NCBI GenBank assembly: GCA_964372095.1
Contig: CAYJPV010000002.1
Coordinates: forward strand, 124,001 to 188,000
DNA length: 64,000 bases
Source: CAYJPV01 sp964372095
GTDB taxonomy: Bacteria; Acidobacteriota; Vicinamibacteria; Vicinamibacterales; JAKQTR01
Reading direction: 5' to 3'
Made by a program: the position numbers and the translations under genes. This document shows, one piece after another, positions 17,684 through 25,814 of the stretch. Under the pieces are notes generated by a model. The model worked only from the letters and a program-made list of their open reading frames with translations, did not search any database and had not been told where the DNA came from. Position 1 is the first letter of the stretch, and the number at the start of each line of letters is the position of its first letter.

Positions 17684-20600
17684 GTGCGCAGAATCCTGTT
17701 TGGCGTCGTCGCGTGTCTGGTTGCGTTGTCCCCGGGCCTGACGGCCCAGAAACCCAAAGCAGAAGCGGCAGCCGAGGTTGCCGGGCCGAAGAAGCTGGTG
17801 ACCGAAGCGGCGCTGGCGGGCCTGGCGTTCCGGAACATCGGCCCCGCCATCATGTCCGGCCGTATCAGCGATATCGCCATCCACCCGGCCAGACGCCACG
17901 TGTGGTACGTGACCGTGGGGTCCGGCGGCGTGTGGAAGACCGACAATGCCGGAACGACCTGGACGCCCGTGTTCGACAGCCAAGAGTCGTACTCGATTGG
18001 CTGCGTCACGCTCGATCCGTCGAATCCCGACACCGTGTGGATCGGCACGGGCGAAAACGTCAGCGGCCGCCACGTCGGCATCGGCGACGGCGTCTACAAG
18101 AGCCTGAACGGCGGCAAGACCTGGACGAACGTCGGTCTGCGCCAGTCCGATCACATCGCGCGTATCCTGGTCGACCCGCGCAATTCGAATGTCGTCTATG
18201 TTGCCGCCGAAGGCCCGCTGTGGTCGTCGGGGGGCGAACGGGGCCTCTACAAGTCCGTTGATGGCGGGGCCACGTGGACCGTCTCGCTGGAAATCAACAA
18301 GGACACCGGCGTGACGAGCGTGGAGTTCGATCCGTCGAATCCCGACACGCTGTACGCCGCGGCGTACCAGCGCCGCCGGACGGTGGCGGCCTTCATGGGC
18401 GGCGGCCCCGACTCGGGGATCTACAAGTCGACCGACGCCGGCCAGACGTGGCGCAAGCTGACCGTCGGGTTGCCTGCCGGCGACAAGGGCAAGATCGGCA
18501 TTGCCGTGTCGCCCATCGACCCGGGCGTGGTCTACGCCACCGTGGAAGCGTTGCCGGACGAACGCGGGTTCTACCGCTCCACCGACCGGGGCGAAAGCTG
18601 GGAGAAACGCAGCAACTACATCAGCGGCGGCACGGGGCCGCACTACTACCAGGAGATCTTCGCCGACCCGAATACCTTCGATCGTGTCTACCAGATGGAT
18701 CCGGGCCTGCGCGCGACGGATGACGGCGGCAAGACGTGGCGGCGGGTGCCCGAGAAGAACAAACATGGCGACAACCACGCCATGGCGTTCATCAAGGGCG
18801 AACCCGACTACATCCTGAATGGCAGCGACGGCGGCGTGTACGAAAGCCGCGATGCCGGTAAGACCTGGCGATTCTTCGAGAACCTCCCCGTCACGCAGTT
18901 CTACAAGCTGGCGCTGGACAACGCGCTGCCGTTCTACAACATTCACGGCGGCACCCAGGACAACGGCACGCAGTTCGGGCCGTCGCGCACGGTGAACGCC
19001 CACGGCATCGGCAACCCGGACTGGATCATCTCCTACGGCGCCGACGGCTATGCCTGCGCCGTCGACCCCGTCGATCCGAACATCGTCTATCTGGAGTGGC
19101 AGGAGGGCAACCTCCTGCGGTACGACCGGAAGAGCCAGGAGACCGTCTACATCAGCCCGAAACTCGCGCCGGGCGACGACGCGCTGCGCTTCAACTGGGA
19201 CTCGCCCGTCATCGTGAGCCCGCACGCGCATACGCGCGTCTACTACGCGTCGCAGCACGTGTGGCGCAGCGACAACCGGGGCGATTCGTGGACCCGCATC
19301 AGTCCCGACCTGACCCGCAACATCTTCCGCCTCGAGCAGCCGATCATGGGCCGCACGTGGAGCGCCGACGCCCTGTGGGACCACGGCGCCATGTCGATGT
19401 TCTCCACGATCTCGTCGATCAGCGAGTCGCCGCTGGTGGAAGGACTGATCTACGTGGGCACCGATGACGGGCTCGTGCAGGTGACGGAAGACGGCGGCAA
19501 GACCTGGCGAAAGATCGACAAACTGCCCGGCGTGCCGGATCACTTCTTCGTCAACGAGATCAAGGCGTCGCGCCTCGAGAAAGACGCCGTGTTCGTGGCC
19601 GTGGACAACCACAAGTCCGGCGACTACAAGCCGTACGTGCTGCGCAGCGACGACCGGGGGCGGACGTGGCGGTCGATTGCCGGCGACCTGCCGCAGCGCG
19701 GCTGGGTGTGGTCCGTGGTGCAGGACCATGTGAAGAAGGAGTTGCTGTTTGCCGGCACCGAATACGGCATCTTTGCCACGCTCGACGGCGGCACGCGGTG
19801 GATCAAGCTGACCGGCGGCATGCCGACGATTTCGTTCCGCGACCTCGAGATCCAGGAGCGCGAGAACGACCTCGTGGGTGCGTCGTTCGGGCGCAGTTTT
19901 TTCGTGCTCGACGACTATTCGCCGCTGCGCACGATTAGCGAGCAGACCTTCGAGAACGAAGCGCTGCTGTTCCCCGTGAAGAACGCACTGATGTATATCC
20001 CGCAGACGCCGATTGGTGACGCGGCCAAAGGGATGTTCGGCGAGTCGTTCTTCACGGCGCCGAACCCGCCGTTCGGCGCGGTGTTCACCTACTACCTGAA
20101 AGACGCGCTGAAATCCGGCGCCGAAACACGGCGTGAACGCGAGAAGGCGCACCTGAAGGACAACAAACCCGTGGGCTTCCCCGGCTGGGACGCCCTGCGG
20201 GCCGAGAGCAGCGAAGAGAAGCCGGCCATCATGGTGACGGTGAGCGACCAGCAGGGGCAGGTCGTCCGGCGCCTGACCGCGCCAGCGGCCGCCGGCCTGA
20301 ACCGCGTGGCCTGGGACCTGCGTTACGCCCCGGTCGAGCCCACCGATCTGGAAACACGTTTCCGCGAATCGTGGGAGACGCCGCCGCAGGGGCCGCTGGT
20401 CGTGCCGGGCACGTTCTCTGTGTCGATCGCCAAACGTGTGGGCGGCGTGGTCACGCCGCTCGGCGCGCCGCAGACCTTTACCGTCGAGTCGCTCGGCCTG
20501 GCGTCGCTCGCCGAGAAAGATCGGCAGGCGCTGCTGGCGTTCCAGTTGCGTGCCGGCGAGCTGCAGCGCGCGATGATGGGGGCCTCCGAAGCGGCCGACG

Positions 20601-20983
20601 AAGCGATGCGGAACCTCAGCTACATGAAGAAGGCCCTGGAGGACACGCCGCGGGCCGACAACACGCTGGCGAACGACGTGCGGGCGCTCGAAACGAGGCT
20701 ACGCACCGCCCTGGTGGAGTTGCGCGGCGATCCGGTCGTGCGCCGGCGGTCGGAAGCCACGCCGCCGTCGCTGATGGATCGTGTCAGCGCGCAGCTCGGT
20801 TCGACGAGCCCCATCACGGCAACCGTGAAACGTGACTACGAGATTGCTGCCGCCGGCTTCGAGAAAGTGCTTGAAGAGTTGCGGACGATCGTGGACGTCG
20901 ACCTGGCGAAGCTGGGCGACCGGATGGAAGCCGCCGGCGCACCGTGGACGCCCGGGCGCGGCGTGCCGAGGTGGAAGAAATAA
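17684..20983 (+). CDS. Secreted VPS10/sortilin-like Asp-box repeat protein (annotated elsewhere as glycosyl hydrolase)
   Basis: 1099 residues starting at a GTG with a strong AGGAGG upstream and a signal peptide (to LTAQ, about residue 23). About eleven Asp-box motifs of the S/T-x-D-x-G-x-T-W type (KTDNAGTTW, KSLNGGKTW, KSVDGGATW, KSTDAGQTW, RSDDRGRTW) mark a ten-bladed sortilin-type propeller over residues about 40-740. A C-terminal part with a beta-sandwich (GQVVRRLTAPAAAGLNRVAWDLRY) and a helical end follows. Proteins of this architecture are very abundant in Acidobacteriota and often labelled glycosyl hydrolase, but catalytic residues are not evident and binding of peptides or glycans is equally plausible. 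Confidence 0.85.
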   Translation: MRRILFGVVACLVALSPGLTAQKPKAEAAAEVAGPKKLVTEAALAGLAFRNIGPAIMSGRISDIAIHPARRHVWYVTVGSGGVWKTDNAGTTWTPVFDSQESYSIGCVTLDPSNPDTVWIGTGENVSGRHVGIGDGVYKSLNGGKTWTNVGLRQSDHIARILVDPRNSNVVYVAAEGPLWSSGGERGLYKSVDGGATWTVSLEINKDTGVTSVEFDPSNPDTLYAAAYQRRRTVAAFMGGGPDSGIYKSTDAGQTWRKLTVGLPAGDKGKIGIAVSPIDPGVVYATVEALPDERGFYRSTDRGESWEKRSNYISGGTGPHYYQEIFADPNTFDRVYQMDPGLRATDDGGKTWRRVPEKNKHGDNHAMAFIKGEPDYILNGSDGGVYESRDAGKTWRFFENLPVTQFYKLALDNALPFYNIHGGTQDNGTQFGPSRTVNAHGIGNPDWIISYGADGYACAVDPVDPNIVYLEWQEGNLLRYDRKSQETVYISPKLAPGDDALRFNWDSPVIVSPHAHTRVYYASQHVWRSDNRGDSWTRISPDLTRNIFRLEQPIMGRTWSADALWDHGAMSMFSTISSISESPLVEGLIYVGTDDGLVQVTEDGGKTWRKIDKLPGVPDHFFVNEIKASRLEKDAVFVAVDNHKSGDYKPYVLRSDDRGRTWRSIAGDLPQRGWVWSVVQDHVKKELLFAGTEYGIFATLDGGTRWIKLTGGMPTISFRDLEIQERENDLVGASFGRSFFVLDDYSPLRTISEQTFENEALLFPVKNALMYIPQTPIGDAAKGMFGESFFTAPNPPFGAVFTYYLKDALKSGAETRREREKAHLKDNKPVGFPGWDALRAESSEEKPAIMVTVSDQQGQVVRRLTAPAAAGLNRVAWDLRYAPVEPTDLETRFRESWETPPQGPLVVPGTFSVSIAKRVGGVVTPLGAPQTFTVESLGLASLAEKDRQALLAFQLRAGELQRAMMGASEAADEAMRNLSYMKKALEDTPRADNTLANDVRALETRLRTALVELRGDPVVRRRSEATPPSLMDRVSAQLGSTSPITATVKRDYEIAAAGFEKVLEELRTIVDVDLAKLGDRMEAAGAPWTPGRGVPRWKK

Positions 20984-21164
20984 GAAGCAGGAAGCAAGAA
21001 GCAAGAAGCAAGAAGCAAGAAGCAGGTAGGAAGTAGTCAGTAGACAGTAGTCAGTGGACCCTGGGCTGACCGCCTTCGCCAAGGTGATGGCGGAAAGCCC
21101 GGGGCTCTCTAGCCCCTAGCCCCTAGCCCCTAGCCCCTAGCCCCTAGCCCCTGGCCTCTAGTCC
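20984..21164. repeat. Heptad repeat array E (three families) with an internal palindromic element
   Basis: Eleven units run in perfect register from 20984 to 21060, changing from GAAGCAG/GAAGCAA to GTAGGAA, GTAGTCA and GTAGACA. A palindromic element (21061-21104, arms GGGCT and CCGCC with their complements) follows, then about eight CCCTAGC-type units to 21164. The last unit contains the stop codon of the convergent M28 peptidase gene. Confidence 0.9.
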
Positions 21165-22828
21165 CGTTGCGCCATCATCCAGCCGGCGCCGAGGGCGACG
21201 CGGGCGATCTTCAGCACCTGCGCCGGATCGACCTGGTCGGGCGTGTCCGTCGGCTCGTGGTAGCCGGGGAAGTAGTTGCCGAAGAACCGTACGAACGGGC
21301 GGCCTTTCCGGGCGAAAGCCCGGTAGTCGCTGCCGCCATGAAGGCCGTCGGTCCGGTCGAGGTGCAGGGCCAGTCCGGCGGCCCGGGCGACCTGTTCCAG
21401 CACCGGGTCCAGATCGCGCGCGGTGGGAGGTACGCCCAGTTCGATGAAGTCATCGGTCTTCACCGTGGCCAGGAACGCCGCGCCGTTCTCGAGGCCCGAG
21501 TCCGTCACGAGGCCCCGAATCTCCTCCGTCGTCCACGGGTGGCCGATCATGTCCAGGTTCAGGTAGACCGTCGTCTGGTCCATTGGCCAGAGCGGGTGCT
21601 GCGCGTAGTACTCCGAGCCGAGATGCCCCTCTTCTTCGCCGGTCCAGAAGGCAAACACCACCGTGCGTCTTGGTTTCTGCGGGGCCGAGGCCATCGCCGC
21701 GGCGATCTCGAGGAGCGCTGCGGTTCCGGAGGCGTTGTCGTCGGCGCCCGGATACATCGTGTCGCCGGCGCGGCCCAGATGGTCCATGTGCGCGCCGATC
21801 ACGACCGCCTCGCGTCGCAGAGCCGCGTCCGACCCCGGGATCGCGGCCACCACGTTTCGGGCGATGATCAGGCGTTCGGTGCCGGTCGTGCGTGCCGTGA
21901 CGGACACGCCGGCGAGGGCCTGTGGCCTGGCGAGCGCTGCCCCGCCAGGGTTCGTGCCTGCCGGGGCCAGCAACATCCCGCCGACCGCCGCCGACACCCG
22001 AATCACCGGAATCGTCCCGTCATGGACGGCGCCTGTCTCGTACGGCACGAAGTACCGGGCGGCTGGAGCCGAGCGCCCGGATGCCAGCATCGTGGGAAAG
22101 GTCTCGCCCTCGATGGCGATGACCGCGCGGGCGCCAAGCGACGCCGCCAGGGCGGCCTTGGCCTCGTGGCGGCTCCTGCCATCCGAGGCGTACTTCGCGC
22201 GGAGCGAATCGGTGCCCCAGTCGGGACCCGGAGGCGTCCCGCCGAGCAGCACCACCACGCGGTCCTTGACGTCCAGATCCCGGTAGTCGTCACGCAGCGG
22301 CGCCGTTTCGCGGATGCCGTAGCCGGCAAACACGACGGATCCGGCCAGATCCTGCGGAGGCCGCTCCTGGAACAGACAGTCCACGCCCGACAGGAACGTG
22401 CGCGTGTCCACGGCGTCACCCCGGCGCACCTCGACCGTGAGCTGTCCCTGCGGGTTGGTGACCTCGCGCATCGGCACCGGCTGGAAGTATGCGGCCGTCG
22501 CGAGCGCTCCGGGCGCCGGCGTCGCCAGCGGAGGCACCCCCCGAAGCGCCAGCATGGCGGCGATGTACTCGGCCGTGGCCTCGAGGCCGCGCTGCCCGAG
22601 GCCGCGCCCGTCGAATCCCGGCGACGCCAGCGTCGCGATGTGCGTCCCGATCGCCCGCGCCGAAAGGCCCGCCACCATCGTGTTCAGCGGCGCCGGCAGC
22701 GTGACCGGTTCGCCGGGGAGCACAAAGTCCGCCGACACCGTTGGCGCGGGTTTCTGGCTCTGCCCGGCAGGATGGCCCACAGCCACCGCCACCGTGAGCA
22801 CCAGCACGAGTCCAGGCAGTCGTCTCAT
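21158..22828 (-). CDS. Secreted M28-family zinc aminopeptidase with PA-like insert
   Basis: 556 residues with a signal peptide (to about AGQS, residue 24). A protease-associated-like region occupies about 110-320. The M28 domain carries all the metal and catalytic motifs: GAHMDHLG (His), PGADDNASG (bridging Asp), WTGEEEGHLGSEYY (catalytic and metal Glu), YLNLDMIG (Asp) and a late YHEPTDTPD (His). It should release N-terminal residues from peptides in the periplasm. It is the last gene of a minus-strand run with a peptide-type carrier and a dipeptidase. The C-terminal residue and the stop lie in the final unit of array E. Confidence 0.92.
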   Translation of the reverse strand: MRRLPGLVLVLTVAVAVGHPAGQSQKPAPTVSADFVLPGEPVTLPAPLNTMVAGLSARAIGTHIATLASPGFDGRGLGQRGLEATAEYIAAMLALRGVPPLATPAPGALATAAYFQPVPMREVTNPQGQLTVEVRRGDAVDTRTFLSGVDCLFQERPPQDLAGSVVFAGYGIRETAPLRDDYRDLDVKDRVVVLLGGTPPGPDWGTDSLRAKYASDGRSRHEAKAALAASLGARAVIAIEGETFPTMLASGRSAPAARYFVPYETGAVHDGTIPVIRVSAAVGGMLLAPAGTNPGGAALARPQALAGVSVTARTTGTERLIIARNVVAAIPGSDAALRREAVVIGAHMDHLGRAGDTMYPGADDNASGTAALLEIAAAMASAPQKPRRTVVFAFWTGEEEGHLGSEYYAQHPLWPMDQTTVYLNLDMIGHPWTTEEIRGLVTDSGLENGAAFLATVKTDDFIELGVPPTARDLDPVLEQVARAAGLALHLDRTDGLHGGSDYRAFARKGRPFVRFFGNYFPGYHEPTDTPDQVDPAQVLKIARVALGAGWMMAQRD

Positions 22829-22850
22829 GGCTTACCTTCGTCGGAAAGGA

Positions 22851-22931
22851 AGTAGGCACCTTGCCCCTTGCCCCTTGTCCCTTGCCCCTACCCATGCCCC
22901 ATGTCCCATGCCCCATGCCCCATGTCCCTAG
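22851..22931. repeat. Heptad repeat array F (TGCCCCT to CCCCATG)
   Basis: About eleven 7-bp units in register between the YfcC-type carrier and the M28 peptidase genes: TGCCCCT and TGTCCCT first, then CCCCATG and TCCCATG, ending in TCCCTAG. The stop codon of the carrier gene is in the last unit. Confidence 0.9.
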
Positions 22932-24349
22932 TTCCAGGTGAACAAGAGCACCGGCGGAATGAGCAGCAGGAAGCTGAGCACCACGAGAATCCACATCAAG
23001 GGCAGGAACCACCGTGCCCACCGCTCCCACGGGATCTTCGCCGCGCCTAGCACGCCCATCGTCACAGCGCTGGTCGGCAGAATCGGGTTGATGAACTCGC
23101 AGAGCTGGAACGCGTAGACCGCCGTCTGGCGCGTGATGCCGACCAGATCGGCCAGCGGCGCCATGATCGGCATCGTCAAGGCGGCCTGGGCCGTGCCCGA
23201 GTGCAGGAAGAAGTTGATCACGCACTGGATGAGGAACATCACCTGGGCGATCGCGCCGATGGGCAGGACCGACAGCGAGGCCGATGCGCCGAACAGAATC
23301 GTATCGAGCACCTTGGCGTCCTGGGCGATGACCAGCAGCGCCCGCGCGCACGCGATGATGAACACCACGCCGACCATGTCCTTGGCGCCGGCGACAAACG
23401 TGCGTGCGATGTGACTGGGGCCCAGCCCGCCAGCCAGGCCGAGCACGATGCCGAGACCGAAGAAGAGGACCGCGATCTGGTCGATGTACCACTTCCACAG
23501 CAGGACGCCGACGACGAGCAGGACCATTGAGGCGACGAACAGCGAGAGTGTGGCGGCGTGGCGCACGTCCCACCGGGCTGGTCCCTCCTCGTGAGGCGAC
23601 AGGGCTTCGCGTTCGAGGTCGATGTCGCGGACGGGGCTGAGTTCGGGGTTCGTCTTGACCCGCCGCGCGTACCAGACCACGTAGGCGGTGATGACGACCG
23701 TGCCGATGACCCAGGTCACCAGGCGGTAGCCGAGGCCCGAGTAGAGGGGCACGCCCGCGATGCTCTGGGCGATGCCGACGGTGAAGGGGTTGAAGAAGGC
23801 CGCGGCAAACCCCGCGGCGGCGCCCAGGAACGGGATGGCCGTGCCGACGATGGAGTCGTACCCGAGGCGGCGAGCGAGCGGGATGAAGATCAGGATGAAC
23901 GGGATAACTTCTTCCGACATCCCGAAGACCGCGCCCGCCAGCGAGAAGATCGTCATCATCACCGGGATGAGCAGGCCTTCGAGGTACGGCCTCCTGGCGA
24001 TGGTATCCGTAATCTTACGGATGCCGAATTCGACTGCGCCCGTTTCCTGGAAAATCGCGAAACTGCCGCCGATCACGAGCAGGAAGCAGATGAGGAGGGC
24101 GCCGTCGAGGAACCCCTTGATGGGCGCCTCGAGCATCATCTGCGGCCCGAGGTAGACCTTGTCGACCTGCTTGTAGGTGCCCGCCACCGTGACCGTGCGT
24201 GTGCCTTCGTTGGTCTCGACCCTGGTGCGCTGGTATTCGCCCGAGGGGATGACCCACGACACTGCCAGCACCAGCACCACCAGCGCCATGACCACCACGA
24301 GGGTGTGGGGCATGACGAAACGTGCGTAGAACGGCCTGTTCTCAGCCAT
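22928..24349 (-). CDS. YfcC-family carrier (DcuC/anaerobic C4-dicarboxylate carrier superfamily)
   Basis: 473 residues, about twelve membrane helices. Recognisable parts are SWVIPSGEYQR near the N-terminus, LLVIGGSFAIFQETGAVEFGI, SLAGAVFGMSEEVIPFILIFIPLARRLGYDSIVGTAIPFLGAAAGFAAAFFNPFTVGIAQ and SGTAQAALTMPIMAPLADLVGITRQTAVYAFQ, all typical of the YfcC/ArcD-like branch. Members are predicted to move amino acids, peptides or carboxylates. Its location directly after an isoaspartyl dipeptidase gene argues for a dipeptide or amino-acid substrate (inference). The stop codon is supplied by heptad array F. Confidence 0.86.
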   Translation of the reverse strand: MAENRPFYARFVMPHTLVVVMALVVLVLAVSWVIPSGEYQRTRVETNEGTRTVTVAGTYKQVDKVYLGPQMMLEAPIKGFLDGALLICFLLVIGGSFAIFQETGAVEFGIRKITDTIARRPYLEGLLIPVMMTIFSLAGAVFGMSEEVIPFILIFIPLARRLGYDSIVGTAIPFLGAAAGFAAAFFNPFTVGIAQSIAGVPLYSGLGYRLVTWVIGTVVITAYVVWYARRVKTNPELSPVRDIDLEREALSPHEEGPARWDVRHAATLSLFVASMVLLVVGVLLWKWYIDQIAVLFFGLGIVLGLAGGLGPSHIARTFVAGAKDMVGVVFIIACARALLVIAQDAKVLDTILFGASASLSVLPIGAIAQVMFLIQCVINFFLHSGTAQAALTMPIMAPLADLVGITRQTAVYAFQLCEFINPILPTSAVTMGVLGAAKIPWERWARWFLPLMWILVVLSFLLLIPPVLLFTWN

Positions 24350-24359
24350 GTGTATCCCT

Positions 24360-24515
24360 GTCTCCTGGGGGTGGGGCCATGAATTGTAAGGTGGTTTCCG
24401 CCCGCCCCCCCGGGCGAGTATAAGTGTGGGCCCCCNNNNNNNNNNCGGGGGGGCCCGACGTTTATTCCCCCGGGCGCCCCCCCCCCCCCACCCCGAAAAT
24501 TCAAGGTCTGACCCC
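24360..24515. repeat. Degenerate TCAGACCTTGAA palindrome around the assembly gap
   Basis: The right arm (AATTCAAGGTCTGACCCC, 24498-24515) is clear; the left arm is recognisable only as CTGGGGGTGGGGCCATGAATTG. The sequence in between has homopolymer runs of C and G and ten Ns, so this copy was probably mis-assembled. It lies between iadA and the carrier gene and supplies the last codons and stop of iadA. Confidence 0.6.
24436..24445. other. Assembly gap (10 N)
   Basis: Ten undetermined bases within a repeat. The flanks (runs of C and G) look like low-quality consensus, and the true length is unknown. Confidence 0.99.
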
Positions 24516-25676
24516 CTCGAAGGTGCCGCGGGCGAGCGTCACGCCGTCCTTCATCAGCCAGCGGCCGCGGGCGATTACGCCCCGAATATCCAGCGTCGCG
24601 GGGTCCAGCAGGACAAGGTCGGCGTCGGCGCCGGGGGCGAGCTGGCCTTTGCCGCGCAGCTTGAGTATGCGTGCGGGATTCGACGTGATCACCTGCACGG
24701 CGGTCTCCAGGGGAATCTTCTCCACCTGCACGGCGTCACGGACCTCTTCGAGCAGGCTCGTCACGCGCCCGATCTCGAGGCGCCGCAGCCGGCCGTGTTC
24801 GTCGAAATCGGGCAGGCTGCCCTGGCCGTCCGACGTGAACGTTACGTTGGCGGCATCAACGCCGGCGTCGAGCATCCGTTTCAGGCCCGCACTGCTCTTG
24901 ATCTCGCCCTCCGCCAGGAACGCCGGCACGGTGGACGTGGTGAAATCCACCAATCCCCCACGTTTCGCCCAGGTGATCCCCTCTTCGAACAACCAGGGAT
25001 TCCGGTTGATGTGCGTGGGTACAAACTGGGTGATGGGGATCTCGGTTTCGTCCACGATCCGGCGCAACAACGCCAGGCCCCGCTTCCCGTCGCCGAGGTG
25101 GATGTTGACCACGCCGGCTTTGCCCGACAGGATGCCGCCGCGCCTGGCTTCGGCGGCCACGCGCACGAACTCGTCGAACGTGGGCTGGCTGGAGCGGTGA
25201 TCCGAGATGGCCACCTCGCCGACACCAATGACCTTGTCGATCAGCAGCAGGTCCCGTTCGATGCTGCCGGTGAGGGTGTGCACGGGCACGGCATAGTGGC
25301 CCGTGTACACGAAGGTGGTGAGCCCCTCTTCGTCGAGGCCCCGCGCCTTGGCAAGCAGACCGGCAGGACTTCGAGTGATGCCGTCCGTCCCGAGACAGCC
25401 GACGACGGTGGTCACGCCGCCACGAATGGCGTCCGACAGGACCAGTTCCGGCGTGCGCGTGGCGTACCCGCCTTCGCCGCCCCCGCCCATCATGTGTACA
25501 TGGGAGTCGATGAACCCCGGCACGGCAATCAGGCCGGCGGCGTCGAAGGTCTCGCCCCAGCCATCCGGCAACGTCAGGCTGCCTTCCATGCGCAGAATGC
25601 GGCCGCCGGCCACGAGGACGTCGGCCCGGCCGCCGGGCGCCGGCGCGTAGATATCAGCGTGCTTGAGGAGCAGCAT
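24501..25676 (-). CDS. iadA: Isoaspartyl dipeptidase (beta-aspartyl-peptidase)
   Basis: 391 residues, the normal length. It belongs to the amidohydrolase superfamily: metal-binding DSHVHMM (His59, His61), GEVAISDHRSS around 153-163, THINRNPWLFEEG and TSDGQGSLPDFDEHGRL, followed by TSNPARILKLRGKGQLAPGADADLVLLD, all characteristic of IadA. It hydrolyses beta-aspartyl dipeptides formed during protein ageing. The position corresponding, from memory, to the carboxylated metal-bridging lysine of the E. coli enzyme appears to be Glu154, seen in other members too. The start is supported by GGAGG five bases before ATG. The last residues (GVRP) and stop come from a palindromic repeat. It probably works with the adjacent YfcC carrier. 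Confidence 0.92.
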   Translation of the reverse strand: MLLLKHADIYAPAPGGRADVLVAGGRILRMEGSLTLPDGWGETFDAAGLIAVPGFIDSHVHMMGGGGEGGYATRTPELVLSDAIRGGVTTVVGCLGTDGITRSPAGLLAKARGLDEEGLTTFVYTGHYAVPVHTLTGSIERDLLLIDKVIGVGEVAISDHRSSQPTFDEFVRVAAEARRGGILSGKAGVVNIHLGDGKRGLALLRRIVDETEIPITQFVPTHINRNPWLFEEGITWAKRGGLVDFTTSTVPAFLAEGEIKSSAGLKRMLDAGVDAANVTFTSDGQGSLPDFDEHGRLRRLEIGRVTSLLEEVRDAVQVEKIPLETAVQVITSNPARILKLRGKGQLAPGADADLVLLDPATLDIRGVIARGRWLMKDGVTLARGTFEGVRP

Positions 25677-25686
25677 GTGTACCTCC

Positions 25687-25814
25687 GGGGGTCAGACCTT
25701 GAAATGACAGTTCGCGTCTGTCGACCGACCGCGAACTGTCATTTCAAGGTCTGACCCCCGAGACCCCCGCGTCTGTCGACCGACCGCGAACTGTCATTTC
25801 AAGGTCTGACCCCC
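25687..25814. repeat. TCAGACCTTGAA palindrome, copy 4 (30-bp arms plus partial duplication)
   Basis: Perfect 30-bp arms at 25687-25716 and 25730-25759 around a 13-nt loop. The loop and right arm (46 bp, 25714-25759) are repeated exactly at 25769-25814. The second part encodes the last residues and stop of the PIG-L gene, and the left edge lies next to the iadA ribosome-binding site. This subtype has TTGAAATGACAG in place of TTGAATTGACAG. Confidence 0.93.

Noticed and set aside
17537..20152. 871-codon open frame opposite the Asp-box protein gene
   Set aside because: It mirrors a clear secreted protein on the other strand, is Arg/His-rich with no domain, and has no plausible start context; high GC makes such antisense frames common.
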